From assembly GCA_034440575.1 (NCBI GenBank), contig JAOTOL010001521.1, forward strand, positions 735,501 through 799,500: a stretch of DNA of 64,000 nucleotides. Reading direction: 5' to 3'. A model generated the notes under the pieces. It saw only the letters and a program-made list of their open reading frames with translations. It did no database searches and was not told where the DNA came from. The DNA comes from Imbricaverruca yamaguchii. Its lineage: Eukaryota; Arthropoda; Thecostraca; Neoverrucidae. Below, in pieces: positions 45,611 through 57,819 of this stretch. Positions within the stretch are counted from its first letter, which is position 1, and each line of letters starts with the position of its first letter. The translations under genes were made by a program, and so were the position numbers.

Positions 45611-46594
45611 CTAACACACGCCCTAGAGGGGGTATGGCGAAATCCGCCAATCCTTCCGATTTTTCGTACATAACTCCATATTGTACCGGCCGATATACGC
45701 CAATTTTTTTTCGCGTACCTGCTTAGAAATGACCGGCGCATTGTTTAAAGCAAGAAAAATGGAAATCGGCCGAGAAGCTTTCAAGTTAGGGGCTGTTAAA
45801 GTAAAAACAATTCGCAGCGCCAGACCACAGAAATCGGCGCTGATGCGCTTCCCGTATATTGGCAACAGGGAAGTGTTCTCGACAACACTAGCGACTTGTT
45901 TCATGCATATTGTTATGCTATATAATTTAAAAGTCATGTTAGGTCGCCGAGGTTAAGTCAGGTCAAGTTCATGATAAGCTAATGGTACCAAACTTGGTCA
46001 ACTGGAATGTGTCATAAATGCAAATGACTGTCATGCGATTGATGTCGCTTTACATGCTACTCCCTATACATCCCGAAATCTACTGTTTGTCATTGTGTGC
46101 CTCAGCGTTTCCATACCTTATTCATGTATTTCACTCCTTTCTTTGCGAAGCCGATTGTGCCGAGCCGCCCAACGGAGCAATCGGGATGGGAGCCCGGTTC
46201 CGGTAACTGGAGCAGGTAATGACCTAATAAAGTGCTCCTATATAGGTGACTTGAGGTCAAATGGCGGATCTGACATCTGTATTGCATCATTAGTAATGTC
46301 CAAAACATCATTAATGCCAATATTGAAGCATTTAAACACAACCACAGCGATACATAACAATGACAAGCCAAGCCACGCAAAACTAGGAAATTTTGCTCTT
46401 TTCACCTCATTTGACCTTGAAGAGATTGAGCTAAGGTCATGAACTTTGCACACAATAAAGCTCACTATCGTGCCCATCCACCCTGTGAATTTCGTTGCTC
46501 TAGACTTCATAGGAGCTGAGATCTTAGGGGGGGGGGGCGGAATCCGCCCCCCCAGTGCGCGTTATTTTCAGAGGCCCTCCAGGGCGCGTGTTAA
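45611..46594 (+). mobile_element. TTAA-type MITE, family T2, copy A (984 bp)
   Basis: The left end CTAACACACGCCCTAGAGGG and right end (reverse-complemented) TTAACACGCGCCCTGGAGGG are terminal inverted repeats. Next to the ends are GGCG(G/A)AATCCGCC-type palindromes. Internal landmarks shared with B and C: GTACATAACTCCA, GGCCGATAT, ATGCGCTTCCCGTATATTGG, AACTTGACCTGACTT-like and GTAACTGGAGCAGGTAATGACCT. No transposase. Confidence 0.85.
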
Positions 46595-46739
46595 CACTTG
46601 CACGTCCGGCGGTCTGCGCCAACTTCGCCTGTCCGGGAGCAGACGTCTGCCATCACCTAAGATCTCTGGAACTATGCTAGCTAGTGACAAACGGAAAACG
46701 GCGTTGGATAGCTGGTGTCGGGCTCTATCGAAAGTGCTT

Positions 46740-47480
46740 CGGTAATTGTTTTCGCTCAGGTCAATATTCAGGTCACTGGGCCATCATAGGTCAAATTCTA
46801 CCAGATCAGGTGGGACTCAGATATTGACACATATCTCAGGACCTGTAACAGGTAGAAGCAACTGGCGAAGGTTATTCGACAGTCCCTGAAAAGCGCTACC
46901 GACAATAGGCAGTGTAATTTAAGGTCAGGTAGGTCAACCGAAACTCAGGTCAAGGTCATGAAGTCATGGCCTCAGGTCAAGGCCTAGGGAGGTCATGTAA
47001 GGTATCAATCAACACGTCTTGACGATACACGCATAATGACGGTAATTTCAGCCTTTTAGCTCAATGCAGTGCGCATAAATGTGTAGCGATCTCAGGTGAC
47101 CTCAGAGACCTAGGTTAGGTCACTGAGCAAAAATGTCAGCGGTAGCATTAAGCATAGCTTCCAGCTACATGCCACAACCGTTGTGAGATCATTCCAAGCG
47201 CAAACATGTAAATAGGAAACATTTGTATATTTTACCATAGCCCTATAATTGGGAAGCCATGGCTGCGACCTGCCCTAAGGCTGACGCTACGAAAAAAAAA
47301 CTATATACATATTATGGTCCCTGATGAGATCATGACATGCTATAAGTTTGAAATCAATCGCCCAATTATTGTGGAAGTTATGCCACCTAGAACTCCGAGT
47401 GTAGTTGGGTCACTTTGCCTGACCTGGTGATCTGACCTGAGATGACCCAGGATTAAAAATGTATGAGGATATGCAGAAAA
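46740..47480 (+). other. Region dense in AGGTCA half-sites
   Basis: More than a dozen AGGTCA or close variants occur here, several as direct repeats with 0-5 base spacing (CAGGTCAAGGTCATG, AGGTCAGGTAGGTCA). AGGTCA is the nuclear-receptor half-site. No gene is seen, and a simple repeat origin is equally possible. Confidence 0.5.
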
Positions 47481-49130
47481 GACCAATGAACAGCTATGCC
47501 AGGTTTGGCCGTGCTAACCCTATTAGCCTGGCGGCAAATTAGGAAAACCGGAATGGGGTGGGGGTAGATACCTGCCCCCCCCCCCCCCGGACGTGCGCGG
47601 ATTAAGGTATGAAAAAGACAAGCATGACATATATTTTACCTAAATGACAAGCACACAAGTTCAGGTTTCCAACCAATGGTATCAATGAAATTCATTAGGG
47701 GGAGGAGCCCAAAAATAACTTTTTCCATTGGTTCATCATTGATAGCAGTTGTGCGCCAACAGGTGAAAACAATTGTTGAACAGGGGTTACACTTGAGCAT
47801 TCAGCAGGCACATCTCAATAAGCCCATAAATTCAGCTCCAAGCTCATCCGGAGAATATAAATGATTGATGAACCAAATAGATGATTGGGGGTCAGGAGTC
47901 TCCTTATTATATGCAGTAGCACTTATGTTTATAACACTGGCCAAGGTACTTGCTTGCAACTGCCAGGTGAATTCAGCCTTGTGGACTTTGATACATTTAC
48001 TCAGGCTCATGTCATTCCTAGATGTATTAAGATATATACTGCATGGATTTCCTTATAACTAAACATTTCCTGGATTACTACCATATTCATGAAGCATAAC
48101 TATGTTACATAAATCCTAAAAAAAAGTACGAGCTATCAAGAATTCAGCATACCTTAAGCCCACGACAGCAGCACGGGCTAGTCTTGACCATTCAGTATCT
48201 CCTTCATCCGAGTAATTGAAAACGTTTTTCATCATATGAATTTCATCTTCATATATGAACTGGATAACTGGATCGGTCATGGCGAAGAAAATGTGAAACT
48301 ACTGGCGAAACAATGAACAATAATCGAGGCAACAGGCGCACACCACAAAAAACACACGAGGGCATCCAAGACAATTATGACTCAGCGTCAAACTTCATTT
48401 TTGTCGCGGTATTCGCACCTCTGTCAGCTGATTTCTCCACCAAGCTCCACCGGTCGTTCCCGTGGCACGTCTCATCAGAGCCTCCACTAACCTCCAATGA
48501 GTTCCGTTTGGTGGAGCCACGGGAACAGACCCTAGGTAGATATGTGCACACTGAAACCAGCTTCGAAAACAAACTACGCCGGAAAACGTAACTGTAGCGT
48601 CGGATTCAGTCTCTGGAAGATGACAGTATACTGTTCCGCCCATACGCCGCTTGAGATTGCCGAAAGTGACGCTTTGTAACGGTTGCGGACATCGACGATC
48701 GCAACAAAAGTATTGGTGATGGATAAAATCCGAAGGACTTGTGAGCATCACAAAGAGTCAAGGAGAAAACTGTCCAAAATCACACAAAATTCAACGAAAA
48801 TGCTCAGAAGGACCACCTTCATTAGATATAAAGAATAATGAAAACATGTGTTGAAAAGAAGGTTTCAAAAGTTTTGACAGTTATTAGTTCGCACAGGACC
48901 TCTGATTACAGGAATCAGCAAAACCTTGTTTTTGTCAGCGATTCTAAATGCAATCAAAAATGGCCATTTTCTTCGCGAAACCGAAAGCCAATTGTCCCGG
49001 CGAGTTAAGTCCAAAACTACTTAACATAACACGTGAAGGGCATGTATTGTGAAATAATAAACGTACCAGGAAATGCTCAGAAATATAACTTAGTAACGAA
49101 ATATAATGTTTCGAAAACTTTTGACAATTA
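47481..49130. other. Unassigned sequence with a short GGGTCTGTT-type end
   Basis: No gene is recognised. 48415-48532 (minus) matches 37455-37600: GGGTCTGTTCCCGTGGCTCC, with GTTCCCGTGGC and GCCACGGGAAC also able to pair locally. Confidence 0.35.
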
Positions 49131-49139
49131 TTGATCGAC

Positions 49140-50430
49140 AGAGGACTTCATATTTTATGCATAAGTTTTGGATGGACTCCGAGACAACTTCAGTTTCGGG
49201 CAGACTCCAACCTGAACCTGAACTGTCCGGGACAGATGCCAGAGTGAATATATGCCTAAAATCGCGGGTACCGTGTGAACTAAAAATTGTAGTCGGGGCG
49301 CCCAGTACCGCCCAGTTCAGCAGTGCCACCCGTTTCAGCACGACCCGCCAGCGTCGCCTGCCCGACAGTGCCCGGCAGCCTGGCTCGCTCAGGGCGGGCC
49401 ACCGGTGTCGCCTTTCCAGCTCGTTCCAGCCGTGTCGCATGACCAGGGCTACTCAGTCGTCTGGCTAGCCCGTCCCGTCTCTCCTGTCAAATCCTCACAC
49501 CCCGTCCCGGGGGGGGTCGAAAGAGTCTCCCATCTAAGTTCTAAACTAAGCGTCGCACAAAAACGAAATAGGCGTCAACGGAAAGCGCTCGACGAGTAGG
49601 GCCAGACGCCATCCCCATTTCCCCCCAAAAACGTGACGTCACTAGGCGCTCTAGAGTTTCACGACTTACATCATGCTTGTCGCTCTGGGGCGTTCATTTT
49701 GAGGGAGATTTGCAACACAAAATATATGGAAACAGAAAAGGAAAGCGAAATCGACCAGGATCATAACATTTTTGACCACCCAAATTTTCTCTTTCGGGGG
49801 GGGAGAATTTCACAATTTTGAGTTTTCAAGTTGTCTTTAATTTTCATTTGCTAATGAAGACAGTGGACAGAAAATATTGCTCGAAGTCAACTTGTTCCAA
49901 TCAAAACGCTTACCTTAGCCAGAATCTTCGATTTTAACTCTGAGGTGCAAATGTGCAAAACTGATGAGTAATCCAAAACGAAAAAAGAGAAGAATTCCTC
50001 TTGTACGTTTCGTTGCTTCCCTAAAGCTGCTGTTTTGTTGCCGTTTTGTTTTGCGCATTGTATTATTTTGTGCGTTTTGTTTCCAGCAAACGCTAATAGT
50101 TTCATTAAAGTATCTTTATCCGTTAAAGCGGGACGACTGGTTGAAATTTTTGGAGGTGACTTCACCTGGGCTTCACTAACTCATTGACCCTAGATGTCTC
50201 GATTTCAACATTCTGACACGACATGCCAAATTGATATGGGAAAACGTATGCGGAACGTTGTCGCGCTGCCGCGCCTTTCTTCTACAGTCCGCGGAGAACC
50301 TAAGGGGGTCTTCAACGACCCCCTTCCCCCGGGACAGCGCGGGCTAGCCTAGCCCCTTGGCGGATACCGTCCAACTCAGCTCGGCAAGCATATGTAGGTG
50401 GCAGCACAAGCATTGTATGGTAGACAGGTG
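49140..50430 (-). repeat. Dispersed repeat R2, copy interrupted by a MITE
   Basis: 49140-49464 and 50348-50430 (minus) match 13786-14180 (plus) but are separated by the 883-bp T1 MITE. This gives a natural filled versus empty site pair. Confidence 0.7.
49465..50347 (+). mobile_element. MITE of family T1 (883 bp), complete, flanked by CTAG
   Basis: The left end CTAGCCCGTCCCGTCTC and right end (reverse-complemented) CTAGCCCGCGCTGTCCC are inverted repeats of the same family as 8058-12110, but the flanking tetramer is CTAG rather than TTAA. Inside: a conserved CRE-type TGACGTCA (49634-49641), CCAGAATCTTCGATTT, CGTTAAAGCGGGACGACTGG and CTCATTGACCCTAGATG. No protein. Confidence 0.85.
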
Positions 50431-50910
50431 GCAGCACTGGTATTCGACAAATCCGGAAGACTCGGCAATTGGAGCTCGTAAGAGAGAAGTTATTCATTAG
50501 TTCATCTAATTACACAGAAAGTCAAATAATTGACAATGTATTGCTATGGTATTGCTGGGTCGCAGGATCAGACGTTCGTTCTATTCTGGTAACTGGTGGC
50601 TCAGGAAATGCTGTGAAAAATTGTGTGTGGTATATATCGATGTGTCCTATACATTTTTATAATTCGCCCTATATAGGTAGAAGATATCAATTGAAGAGTA
50701 CAATCTGTGCCGATGTGTATCAGGATCAATGCTGATGTTTACCCCTTCACACAATTTCGAAACCGTGTCTACACCGATGAGGTCAAGATATAGGGAACAG
50801 GGTGATTGGGACAGGAAGTAGAACGTGCTGAGTCAGGGCAAAACCTCATACAAAATCATACAAAATACAACGAAAATAGTAGGGAAGACCACCCTGATAA
50901 CATATCAATG

Positions 50911-51630
50911 TTAACCCGCGCCGTCTTTCCTGTCAAATCCTCCCACCCTGTCTCGGAGGGGGCGGTTGAAGACCCCCCCCTCTAAAATCCAAAATAAGCA
51001 TCGCACAAAAACGAAAGAGGTGTCACAGGAAAGCCCTGGACGGGTAAGGTCCGGGTCCACCCCCTAACAAATTTCCCCCAAAAGTGACGTCACCAGGGGG
51101 CATTTTCACGACTTTCCACTACTTGCATTATGTTTTTTAGACTGGAGAGTTCATTTTGTGGATATATTAGAAAAAAGAACAAGTTATTTGGAATGAGAAA
51201 ATGACAGCGAAATCGACCAGGGCCATAATTTTCTTTGGCCCCCTAATGTTTTTTTTGAAATTTTTTAGTTTTCAAGTTTTCTTTAATTTTCCTTCTCCAA
51301 TAGGTAAAGCATACCGAGAAATGTCGTAAGTCAACTTTCCGTAATGAAAAATGCTTACTTTAGCCAGAATCCTGTGTTTGAACTGCAATATGGCAAATAT
51401 GCAAAATTTATATGTAGTCGAAAACGGAAAAAAAATTCCACTCGTACGCTTTGTTGCATCCCTAAAGATAAGCAAGCCCTGAAGGTTTCATGAAAATATC
51501 TGTATCCGTTAAAGCGTGACGACTGGTTGAAATTTTTTTCGAGGTGACCTCACGTGACCTTGACTAACTCGTTGACCCTAGATGACCTGACCTAAAATTG
51601 TTGAATCCGCATGTCAAATTGATGTGCCAG
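50911..51630 (+). mobile_element. MITE of family T1, right end lost
   Basis: It starts TTAACCCGCGCCGTCTT and follows the 49465 copy through TGACGTCA (51085-51092), CCAGAATCCTGTGTTTG and AAGCGTGACGACTGG to GACTAACTCGTTGACCCTAGATG. Homology stops at about 51630, before the right terminal repeat. It shows the un-inserted junction CACGTGACCT/TGACTAAC where the nested element sits in the 8058 copy. Confidence 0.8.
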
Positions 51631-51944
51631 CTTCATTTGTTTGCCGCAATGGCGGTGCCACTAGTGTGCATGGGCATGGCCGACCCGTAGCGAATGGTAG
51701 CAATGCGCCCATACCGCGCTGTGGCTGAGACAGGATGGTACCGGGCTGCTGTTTGACGTGTGTCTCGCCGCAGTTGTCGGACGTGCGTCTGGCTGTCTGG
51801 CGGATGTGGAAGGCGTTGCGGCTGGAGCTGCGTCACATGATCTGCTCGGCGCCAAGTCGTTCAACATGTGATCTCCGCTGGCTCACTCGCAGGCGAACGG
51901 AAGTGCTGATAGTAGTTAGGATGCCCGATGCCTGGTGAGACCGC
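51631..51944. other. Unassigned sequence before the minisatellite
   Basis: No gene is recognised. Confidence 0.3.
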
Positions 51945-52680
51945 TGCAGTGTATGACCGGACACATGATGTACCCGGACTGCCCTGGGACCCGGCCAGTA
52001 TGGACCGGACATGATGTGCCCCGACTGTCCTGGCGGACCGCGGCCAGTGTATGACCGGACACATGATGATGCACCGCCGACTGTCCTGACGGAGCGCGCC
52101 CAGTGTATGACCGGACACATGATGTACCCGGAACTGCCCTGGTGAGACCGCTGCCAGTGTATGACCGGACACATGATGTACCCGGACTGTCCTGACGGAG
52201 CGCGGCCAGTGTATGACCGGACACATGATGTACCCCGACTGTCCTGGCGGACCGCGGCCAGTATGTGACGGACACATGATGTACCCCGACTGTCCTGGCG
52301 GACCGCGGCCAGTGTGTGACCGGACACATGATGTGCCCCGACTGTCCTGGCGGACCGCGGCCAGTATGTGACCGGACACATGATGTGCCCGGACTGTCCT
52401 GGCGGACCGCGGCCAGTATGTGACGGACACATGATGTACCCGGACTGTCCTGGCGGACCGCGGCCAGTATGTGACCGGACACATGATGTACCCCGACTGT
52501 CCTGGCGGACCGCGGCCAGTATGTGACCGGACACATGATGTACCCCGACTGCCCTGGTGAGACCGCTGCCAGTGTATGACCAGACACATGATGTGCCCGG
52601 ACTGTCCTGGCGGACCGCGGCCAGTGTATGACCGGACACATGATGTGCCTGGACTGTCCTGGCGGAGCACGGGCAGTCGG
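51945..52680. repeat. 52-bp minisatellite, about 14 units
   Basis: ACACATGATG recurs at 51961, 52059, 52115, 52169, 52221, 52272, 52324, 52375, 52427, 52479, 52531, 52584 and 52636 (one unit with ACATGATG near 52009), i.e. every 51-54 bp. The unit includes GTATGACCGGACACATGATG, CCCGACTGTCCTGGCGGACC and GCGGCCA. Units are more than 90% alike. Three long minus-strand frames (265-292 codons) run through it only because the unit has few stops. Confidence 0.97.
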
Positions 52681-52770
52681 ATCTTCCAGTCCAGCACAGC
52701 CCGGCATTGCCACTTCTCCAGCACGCTACATGGTTTCATTCATCTGACGGAATTGTATACATTCGATGGC

Positions 52771-53728
52771 TTAACACGCGCCCTGAAGATGGGGGAGCGA
52801 AATCCGACCACCCCTCCGGTTTTCGTACATAACTCCAGATTTTATCGGCTGATATGCACAATTATTTGCATACCTGCTTAAAAATAACCAGCGTGTTACT
52901 AAGGTAAGAAAAATGAAAACCAGCCGAATATTTTTCGTGTTAGAGGTCTTTAAAACAAAATAATTTTTCAGCGCCAGAAAGTGAAAATCGGCGCCGATGC
53001 GCTTCCCGTATATTGGCAAAAGGGAAGTGTTGTTGGCAACACGGGCGACTTGCTTGACGCATATTATTATTTGATATAGTTTCAATGCCATGTTACGTCA
53101 CCAAGGTCAAGTCAGGTTAAGTTCATGACAGGCTAATGGGACCAAACCTGGTCAACTGTAATGTTGTCATAAATGCAAATGAATGTCGTGCTATTTATGT
53201 CGCTTTGCATGTTACTATCTACACATATTGGAAACTAATGTTTGTCATTGTGTACCTAAGCGTTTCCATACTTTATTCATGTATTTCATTCCTTTCTTTG
53301 CGAGGCCGATTGCGCCGAGCCGCCCAACGGAACAGTCGGGCGGCGGCCCGGTTCCGGTAACTGGAGCAGGTAATGACCTGATAAAGTGCTGCTACATAGG
53401 TGACCTGAGGACAAATATCGGGCGTGAAATCTGCATTGCATCAGTAGTAATGTCCACAACATCATTAATGGCCATTTTAAAGCGCTTAAACACAATCACA
53501 ATGATCAATAACAATGACAAGCCAGGCCACGCAAAACCATTACAATTTTGACTTTTTCACCTCATTTGACCTTGAAGATATTGACCTAAGGTCATACAAT
53601 TTGTGCATAACAGAGTGCAGTACTGCACACATCCACCCTGTGGATTTCGTTGCTTCAGCTTTAATAGGATCCGAGATCGTAGAATAGGTCTCTCGTAATT
53701 TTCAGAGGCCCTCCAGGGCGCGTGTTTA
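52771..53728 (+). mobile_element. TTAA-type MITE, family T2, copy B (958 bp)
   Basis: It starts TTAACACGCGCCCTGAAG and ends CCCTCCAGGGCGCGTGTTTA, so the right TTAA has become TTTA. Same orientation as copy A, with the same internal landmarks. Lacks coding capacity. Confidence 0.85.
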
Positions 53729-54155
53729 TATAGAAATATTTACCAAATTTAGTTAATTTTATTATTATCTCATGTTTCTTTCACTTTAAATTATTTAAAA
53801 CCTAATATTAACGATACATATTGAACTATATATAATCATTATTCGAGTACCTCGCAAGGTTTCGCTCAAGCTGCCTGCACCCGCCGCATTTGATAACCTA
53901 CAGCTTGCGACCACTGCCTAGGACCAAAATCCTCGCATATCTCCATCAAATAAACGTAGTACTAGTGATCGGGCATGCTATCCAACAGCACTCATGTATG
54001 TGAAACGGCCTTATCGAGTGTTAACAAGTTGGGAAAGACCATTGCTCTACAGGTAGGAAGGCTTTGGACAACTTTACGATACTGCACTGGATTGTCCACG
54101 TAACCCTCGAGTTTCCAGGGAATGCCAACGAGCAGATACCAAGGTTCATAGTGTC
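53729..54155. other. AT-rich spacer between facing MITEs
   Basis: About 430 bp without a recognised feature, flanked by T2 copies B (+) and C (-). Confidence 0.4.
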
Positions 54156-55135
54156 TTAACACGCGCCCTGGAGGGCCTCTGAAAATAACGCGCCCTGGAG
54201 AGGGGGGCGGATTCCGCCCCTCCCCCCAAGATCGCAGCTCCTATGAAGGCTAGAGCAACGAAATTCACAGGATGGATGGGTACCATAGTGAACTCTATTG
54301 TGTGCAAAGTTCATGACCGTAGGTCAATATCTTCAAGGTCAAAGGAGGTCAAAATAGCAACATTTTCTAGTTTTGCGTGGCTTGGCTCGTCATTGTTATG
54401 TATCGCTGTGGTTGTGTTTAAATACTCCAAAATTGGCATAATGATGTTTTGGACATTACTAATAATGCAATACAGATGTCAGATCCGACATTTGACCTCA
54501 GGTCACCTATATAGGAACACTTTATTAGGTCATTACCTGCTCCAGTTACCGGAAGCGGGCTTCCATCCCGACTGCTCCGTTGGGCGGCTCGGCGCAATCG
54601 GCTTCGAAAATAAAGGAGCGAAATACATGAATAAAATATGGAAATGCTTAGGCACACAATTACAAACAGTATATTTCTGGATGTATAGGGAGTAACATGT
54701 AAAGTGACATAAATCGCATGACAGTCATTTGCATTTATGACACATTCCAGTTGACCAAGTTTGGCTCTATTAGCCTGTCATGAACTTGACCTGACTTGAC
54801 CTCGGCGACCTAACATGACTTAAATTATATAGCATAACAATATGCATCAAACAAGTCCCTAGTGTTGTCATGAACACCTCCCTATTGCCAATATACGGGA
54901 AGCGCATTAGCGCCGATTTTAGTGGTCTGGCGCTGCGAATTGTTTTTACTTTAACGGCCCCTAACTTGAAAACTTCTCGGCCGATTTCCACTTTTCTTGC
55001 TTTAAGCAATGCGCCGGTCATTTCTAAGCAGGTACGCTATAAATTTGGCGCATATCGGCCGGTACGATATGGAGTTATGTACGAAAAATCGGAAGGATTG
55101 GCGGATTTCGCCATACCCCAACGGGCGTGTGTTAA
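54156..55135 (-). mobile_element. TTAA-type MITE, family T2, copy C (980 bp), reverse orientation
   Basis: It starts TTAACACGCGCCCTGGAGGG and ends ACGGGCGTGTGTTAA. Reverse-complemented it aligns end to end with copy A. An additional GCGCCCTGGAG at 54187 repeats the terminal motif inside the left end. Confidence 0.85.
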
Positions 55136-55492
55136 CCTGTTATGAACTTGACCTGACTTGACCTCGGTGACTTGACATGACTCTGGAACAATGTAGCATG
55201 ACAATGTACATCACACAAGTCGCTAGTTTTCCCACGCACACTTCCTTTTTGCTAATATACCGGAAGCGCATCAGAGACGATATTTGTGATCTGGCGCTGA
55301 GAAAACATTTTGACTTGAGCGACCCCTAACTCGAAAAATGTTCGGTCGATGTTCATTTTTCATACTTCAAACAACGCGCCGGTCATTTATTGGCAGGTAC
55401 ACAAACAATGGCGCATATCGGCCGGTAAAATCTTCGAAAAACCGTAGGGTGGGCGGATTTCGCCCCCCGCCCCCCTCCAGGGCGCGTGTTAA
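55132..55492 (-). mobile_element. Partial T2 element D, abutting C and E
   Basis: From TTAACCTGTTATGAACTTGACC it follows the second half of copy C (from about 54775) to its own terminus CCCTCCAGGGCGCGTGTTAA. It shares one TTAA with C at its left and another with E at its right. Confidence 0.75.
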
Positions 55493-56305
55493 CCCACGCC
55501 GTCTCGAGGGGTTCTTCAACCGCCCCCTCAGGTTTTTCGCGGATAGTGAAAGAACGGCGTGGGGCAGGGCATCCAAATTTGGCATACCTTTTCCCACATC
55601 AATTTGACATATTGTGTCAATTTTCCTTCTTCAACTCAGGTCACCTAGGGTCAAGGAGTTAGTTTAGGTCAAGTGAGGTCACTTCCAAAAACGTTTCAAC
55701 GGATACAGATATTTTAATGAAACTTTCAGCGTTTGCTTATCTTTAGGGATGCAGCAAAACGCATCAGAGGAATTCTTTTTTTCAGTTTTGTATTACTTAT
55801 TAGCTTCGCATTTTTGCCTATTAGAGTTCAGATCGAAGATTCTGGCTAAGGTAAGCATTTTTATGAGAGTAAGTTGACTTCAAACAACGCGTTTCGGTCC
55901 ACTGTACCCATTAGGAATGGGAAATCAAAGAAAACTTAAAAACAAAATTTTTGAAATTTCAACTAAATACAATTTTGTTTTGGATGACCAAAAAATGGTA
56001 GTCCTGGTCGATTTCGCTGTCCTTCACTGATTCCAAATATTTTGTCTCTCAAATATCCACCGAAATGAACTCTCAGAGCCAAAAACATGATGAATGTCGT
56101 GGAAACCTATGCTCCCTAGTAACATCACTTCTTTTTTTTTTGGGGGGGGGGGGGGGTGAAGCGATGTCGGGCCCTAGTCATCGGCGGCTTTCCGAAGACA
56201 CCTATCGTTTTCGTGGGACGCTTAGCTTAGATATTAGAGGGGGTTCCTGTCACCCCTCGACCCCGAGGCCGGGTGGGAGGATCCGACCGGAGAGACGATG
56301 CTGAA
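55489..56305 (-). mobile_element. MITE of family T1, copy E, reverse orientation
   Basis: The left end TTAACCCACGCCGTCTCG corresponds to the right end of the 8058 element. Internal CGCGGATAGTGAAAGAACGG, CAATTTGACAT and GATCGAAGATTCTGGCTAAGG match T1 on the minus strand. The far end (GACCGGAGAGACGATGCTGAA) is decayed relative to the T1 start. Confidence 0.8.
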
Positions 56306-57396
56306 TTGTACTAAAAGGGACTGCACTAAATTGCACACTGCTGTTAATAATCTAGGCCGCAGACTGGCTCATCCGGTAGGCTTTCACGCACCTACCGAAA
56401 ACGAAACCCATTGCCCATTGGCCCTCAGGCAATTGGTTTATTCATCAGGTGCTAGGAGCCCATTCCAGTTCAGGTTGCTTGTTCCATCTGGGATGAGCAT
56501 TGCAGTTCTCGGGGGCCCTATCTTGTCTTTACGGTCCTTGCCAGTCCTCAGAGTGCAGGTCTCTGCGGATGGCTCTGCACGTCCGGCCCTGGGTCACCAT
56601 CCGTCGACACAGGAACCATCTATCACGGCTCGTGACCCGCCCTGTGGGGCCGGCATCCCCTCTTCAAAAGATTGAAGCTCCTCTAGCATACAAGGGGTCC
56701 TGTGTTCGGCTTCGGCCCTCATCTACTGTGTTTGCTATTGCTTTTGGTTCTGTAACGGTGATATTTTGGATTTTGAGTGCCGGGAATAATTTCAACGGGG
56801 TGTGTCCGGACAGTCGGCGGATGAATTGCCAGATTTGGCTTCAGGGTGTTCGAAAAGTGAGCTGTTTGAAATATTCTGACCATGAACGACGCCTGGTATC
56901 GCGAATGGGGCGGTGTGTCCTGACTCGTTCCTTGCTACTGATGATTAAATGTTATTGATCAGGGTATCATCAATGTTTTCTAATTATATTTTTCTTACCG
57001 CGAATGCATGCGACATTTCTGGACTACACCGAGGTACTGGCGTTCGTTTTGTAAAATATTTTGTGATTGAAATTGCCACAGATGCTGCTTCGAGAATTTT
57101 ATTTGGGACGAAGTTGATGCTTTTCACAGGGGAACATCCAGGTTGTATTGTACATATGAGAGCTCCTGAAACATGATCAAGTTTGCTTTCGACATTTTTC
57201 AGCGTGGGATAAACCTGGGTGTGGAGTCGTGCGCAGTTGGAAGTGCTGGTGTTAATTTAATCGGATAATGAATTACTATCACAAATGTCGGTGTCAATCG
57301 TCCAATAAAAGTCGTTGGCCAGAGCCGGAGAACAAACTGTTCAGTTTATTGCAGTTCCTGTGTTGTGTTCGAGGCGACAAAAATGGCTTTTCGGTG
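56306..57396. other. Unassigned sequence
   Basis: No recognised gene. Frames at 56298-56675 and 56500-56958 have no features that I can place. Confidence 0.3.
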
Positions 57397-57714
57397 TTAA
57401 GTAATACTAAATTGTGTCGCTGTGAAATGTGTTGAATAACACGTCCACGAGTGTATGGCTGTGTACGTTTTTATCCCACACTGTACGGCGTTGAAATAGG
57501 CGTTGACATCGCCAAGTAAAGTGAACGTTAAAAAGGAATCCCTTTGGACTGTACCGAAAAACTGCACCTCCGCTGCGATGTGGTCGACGAACCTTGTCGT
57601 GGTGATATAGTAAATAACTGAAAGATTGCAATTATACTGATCGGTACGTAAAAACACTGTTTCATGAAGTGCGATGAGAATTATATTTAATATGGCCAAA
57701 CAAGTTTTTTTCAT
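57397..57714 (-). CDS. Small hypothetical secreted protein (105 aa)
   Basis: ATG at 57714 (minus) opens MKKTCLAILNIILIALHETVF: two lysines followed by a long hydrophobic stretch, a good signal-peptide shape. The mature part has few charged residues and three cysteines (YNCN, VQCG, WTCY). No family is recognised and no homologue is in the window. Support is limited to the start codon, the signal-like N-terminus and composition. It could also be an exon of a longer gene. Confidence 0.3.
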   Translation of the reverse strand: MKKTCLAILNIILIALHETVFLRTDQYNCNLSVIYYITTTRFVDHIAAEVQFFGTVQRDSFLTFTLLGDVNAYFNAVQCGIKTYTAIHSWTCYSTHFTATQFSIT

Positions 57715-57819
57715 TTCTGACCATTTGGGACCAAACTACGGTAGTTCAATTATAGGAATTTGGACATTTGTCAGGAAAAAATAAAGTTTGTTAGCACCTT
57801 TTGGTGCATGGCATAGCCA

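Noticed and set aside
51833..52739. Three overlapping minus-strand frames of 265-292 codons
   Set aside because: They read the 52-bp minisatellite in three phases. 52 is not a multiple of three and the unit has few stops, so openness carries no coding information.
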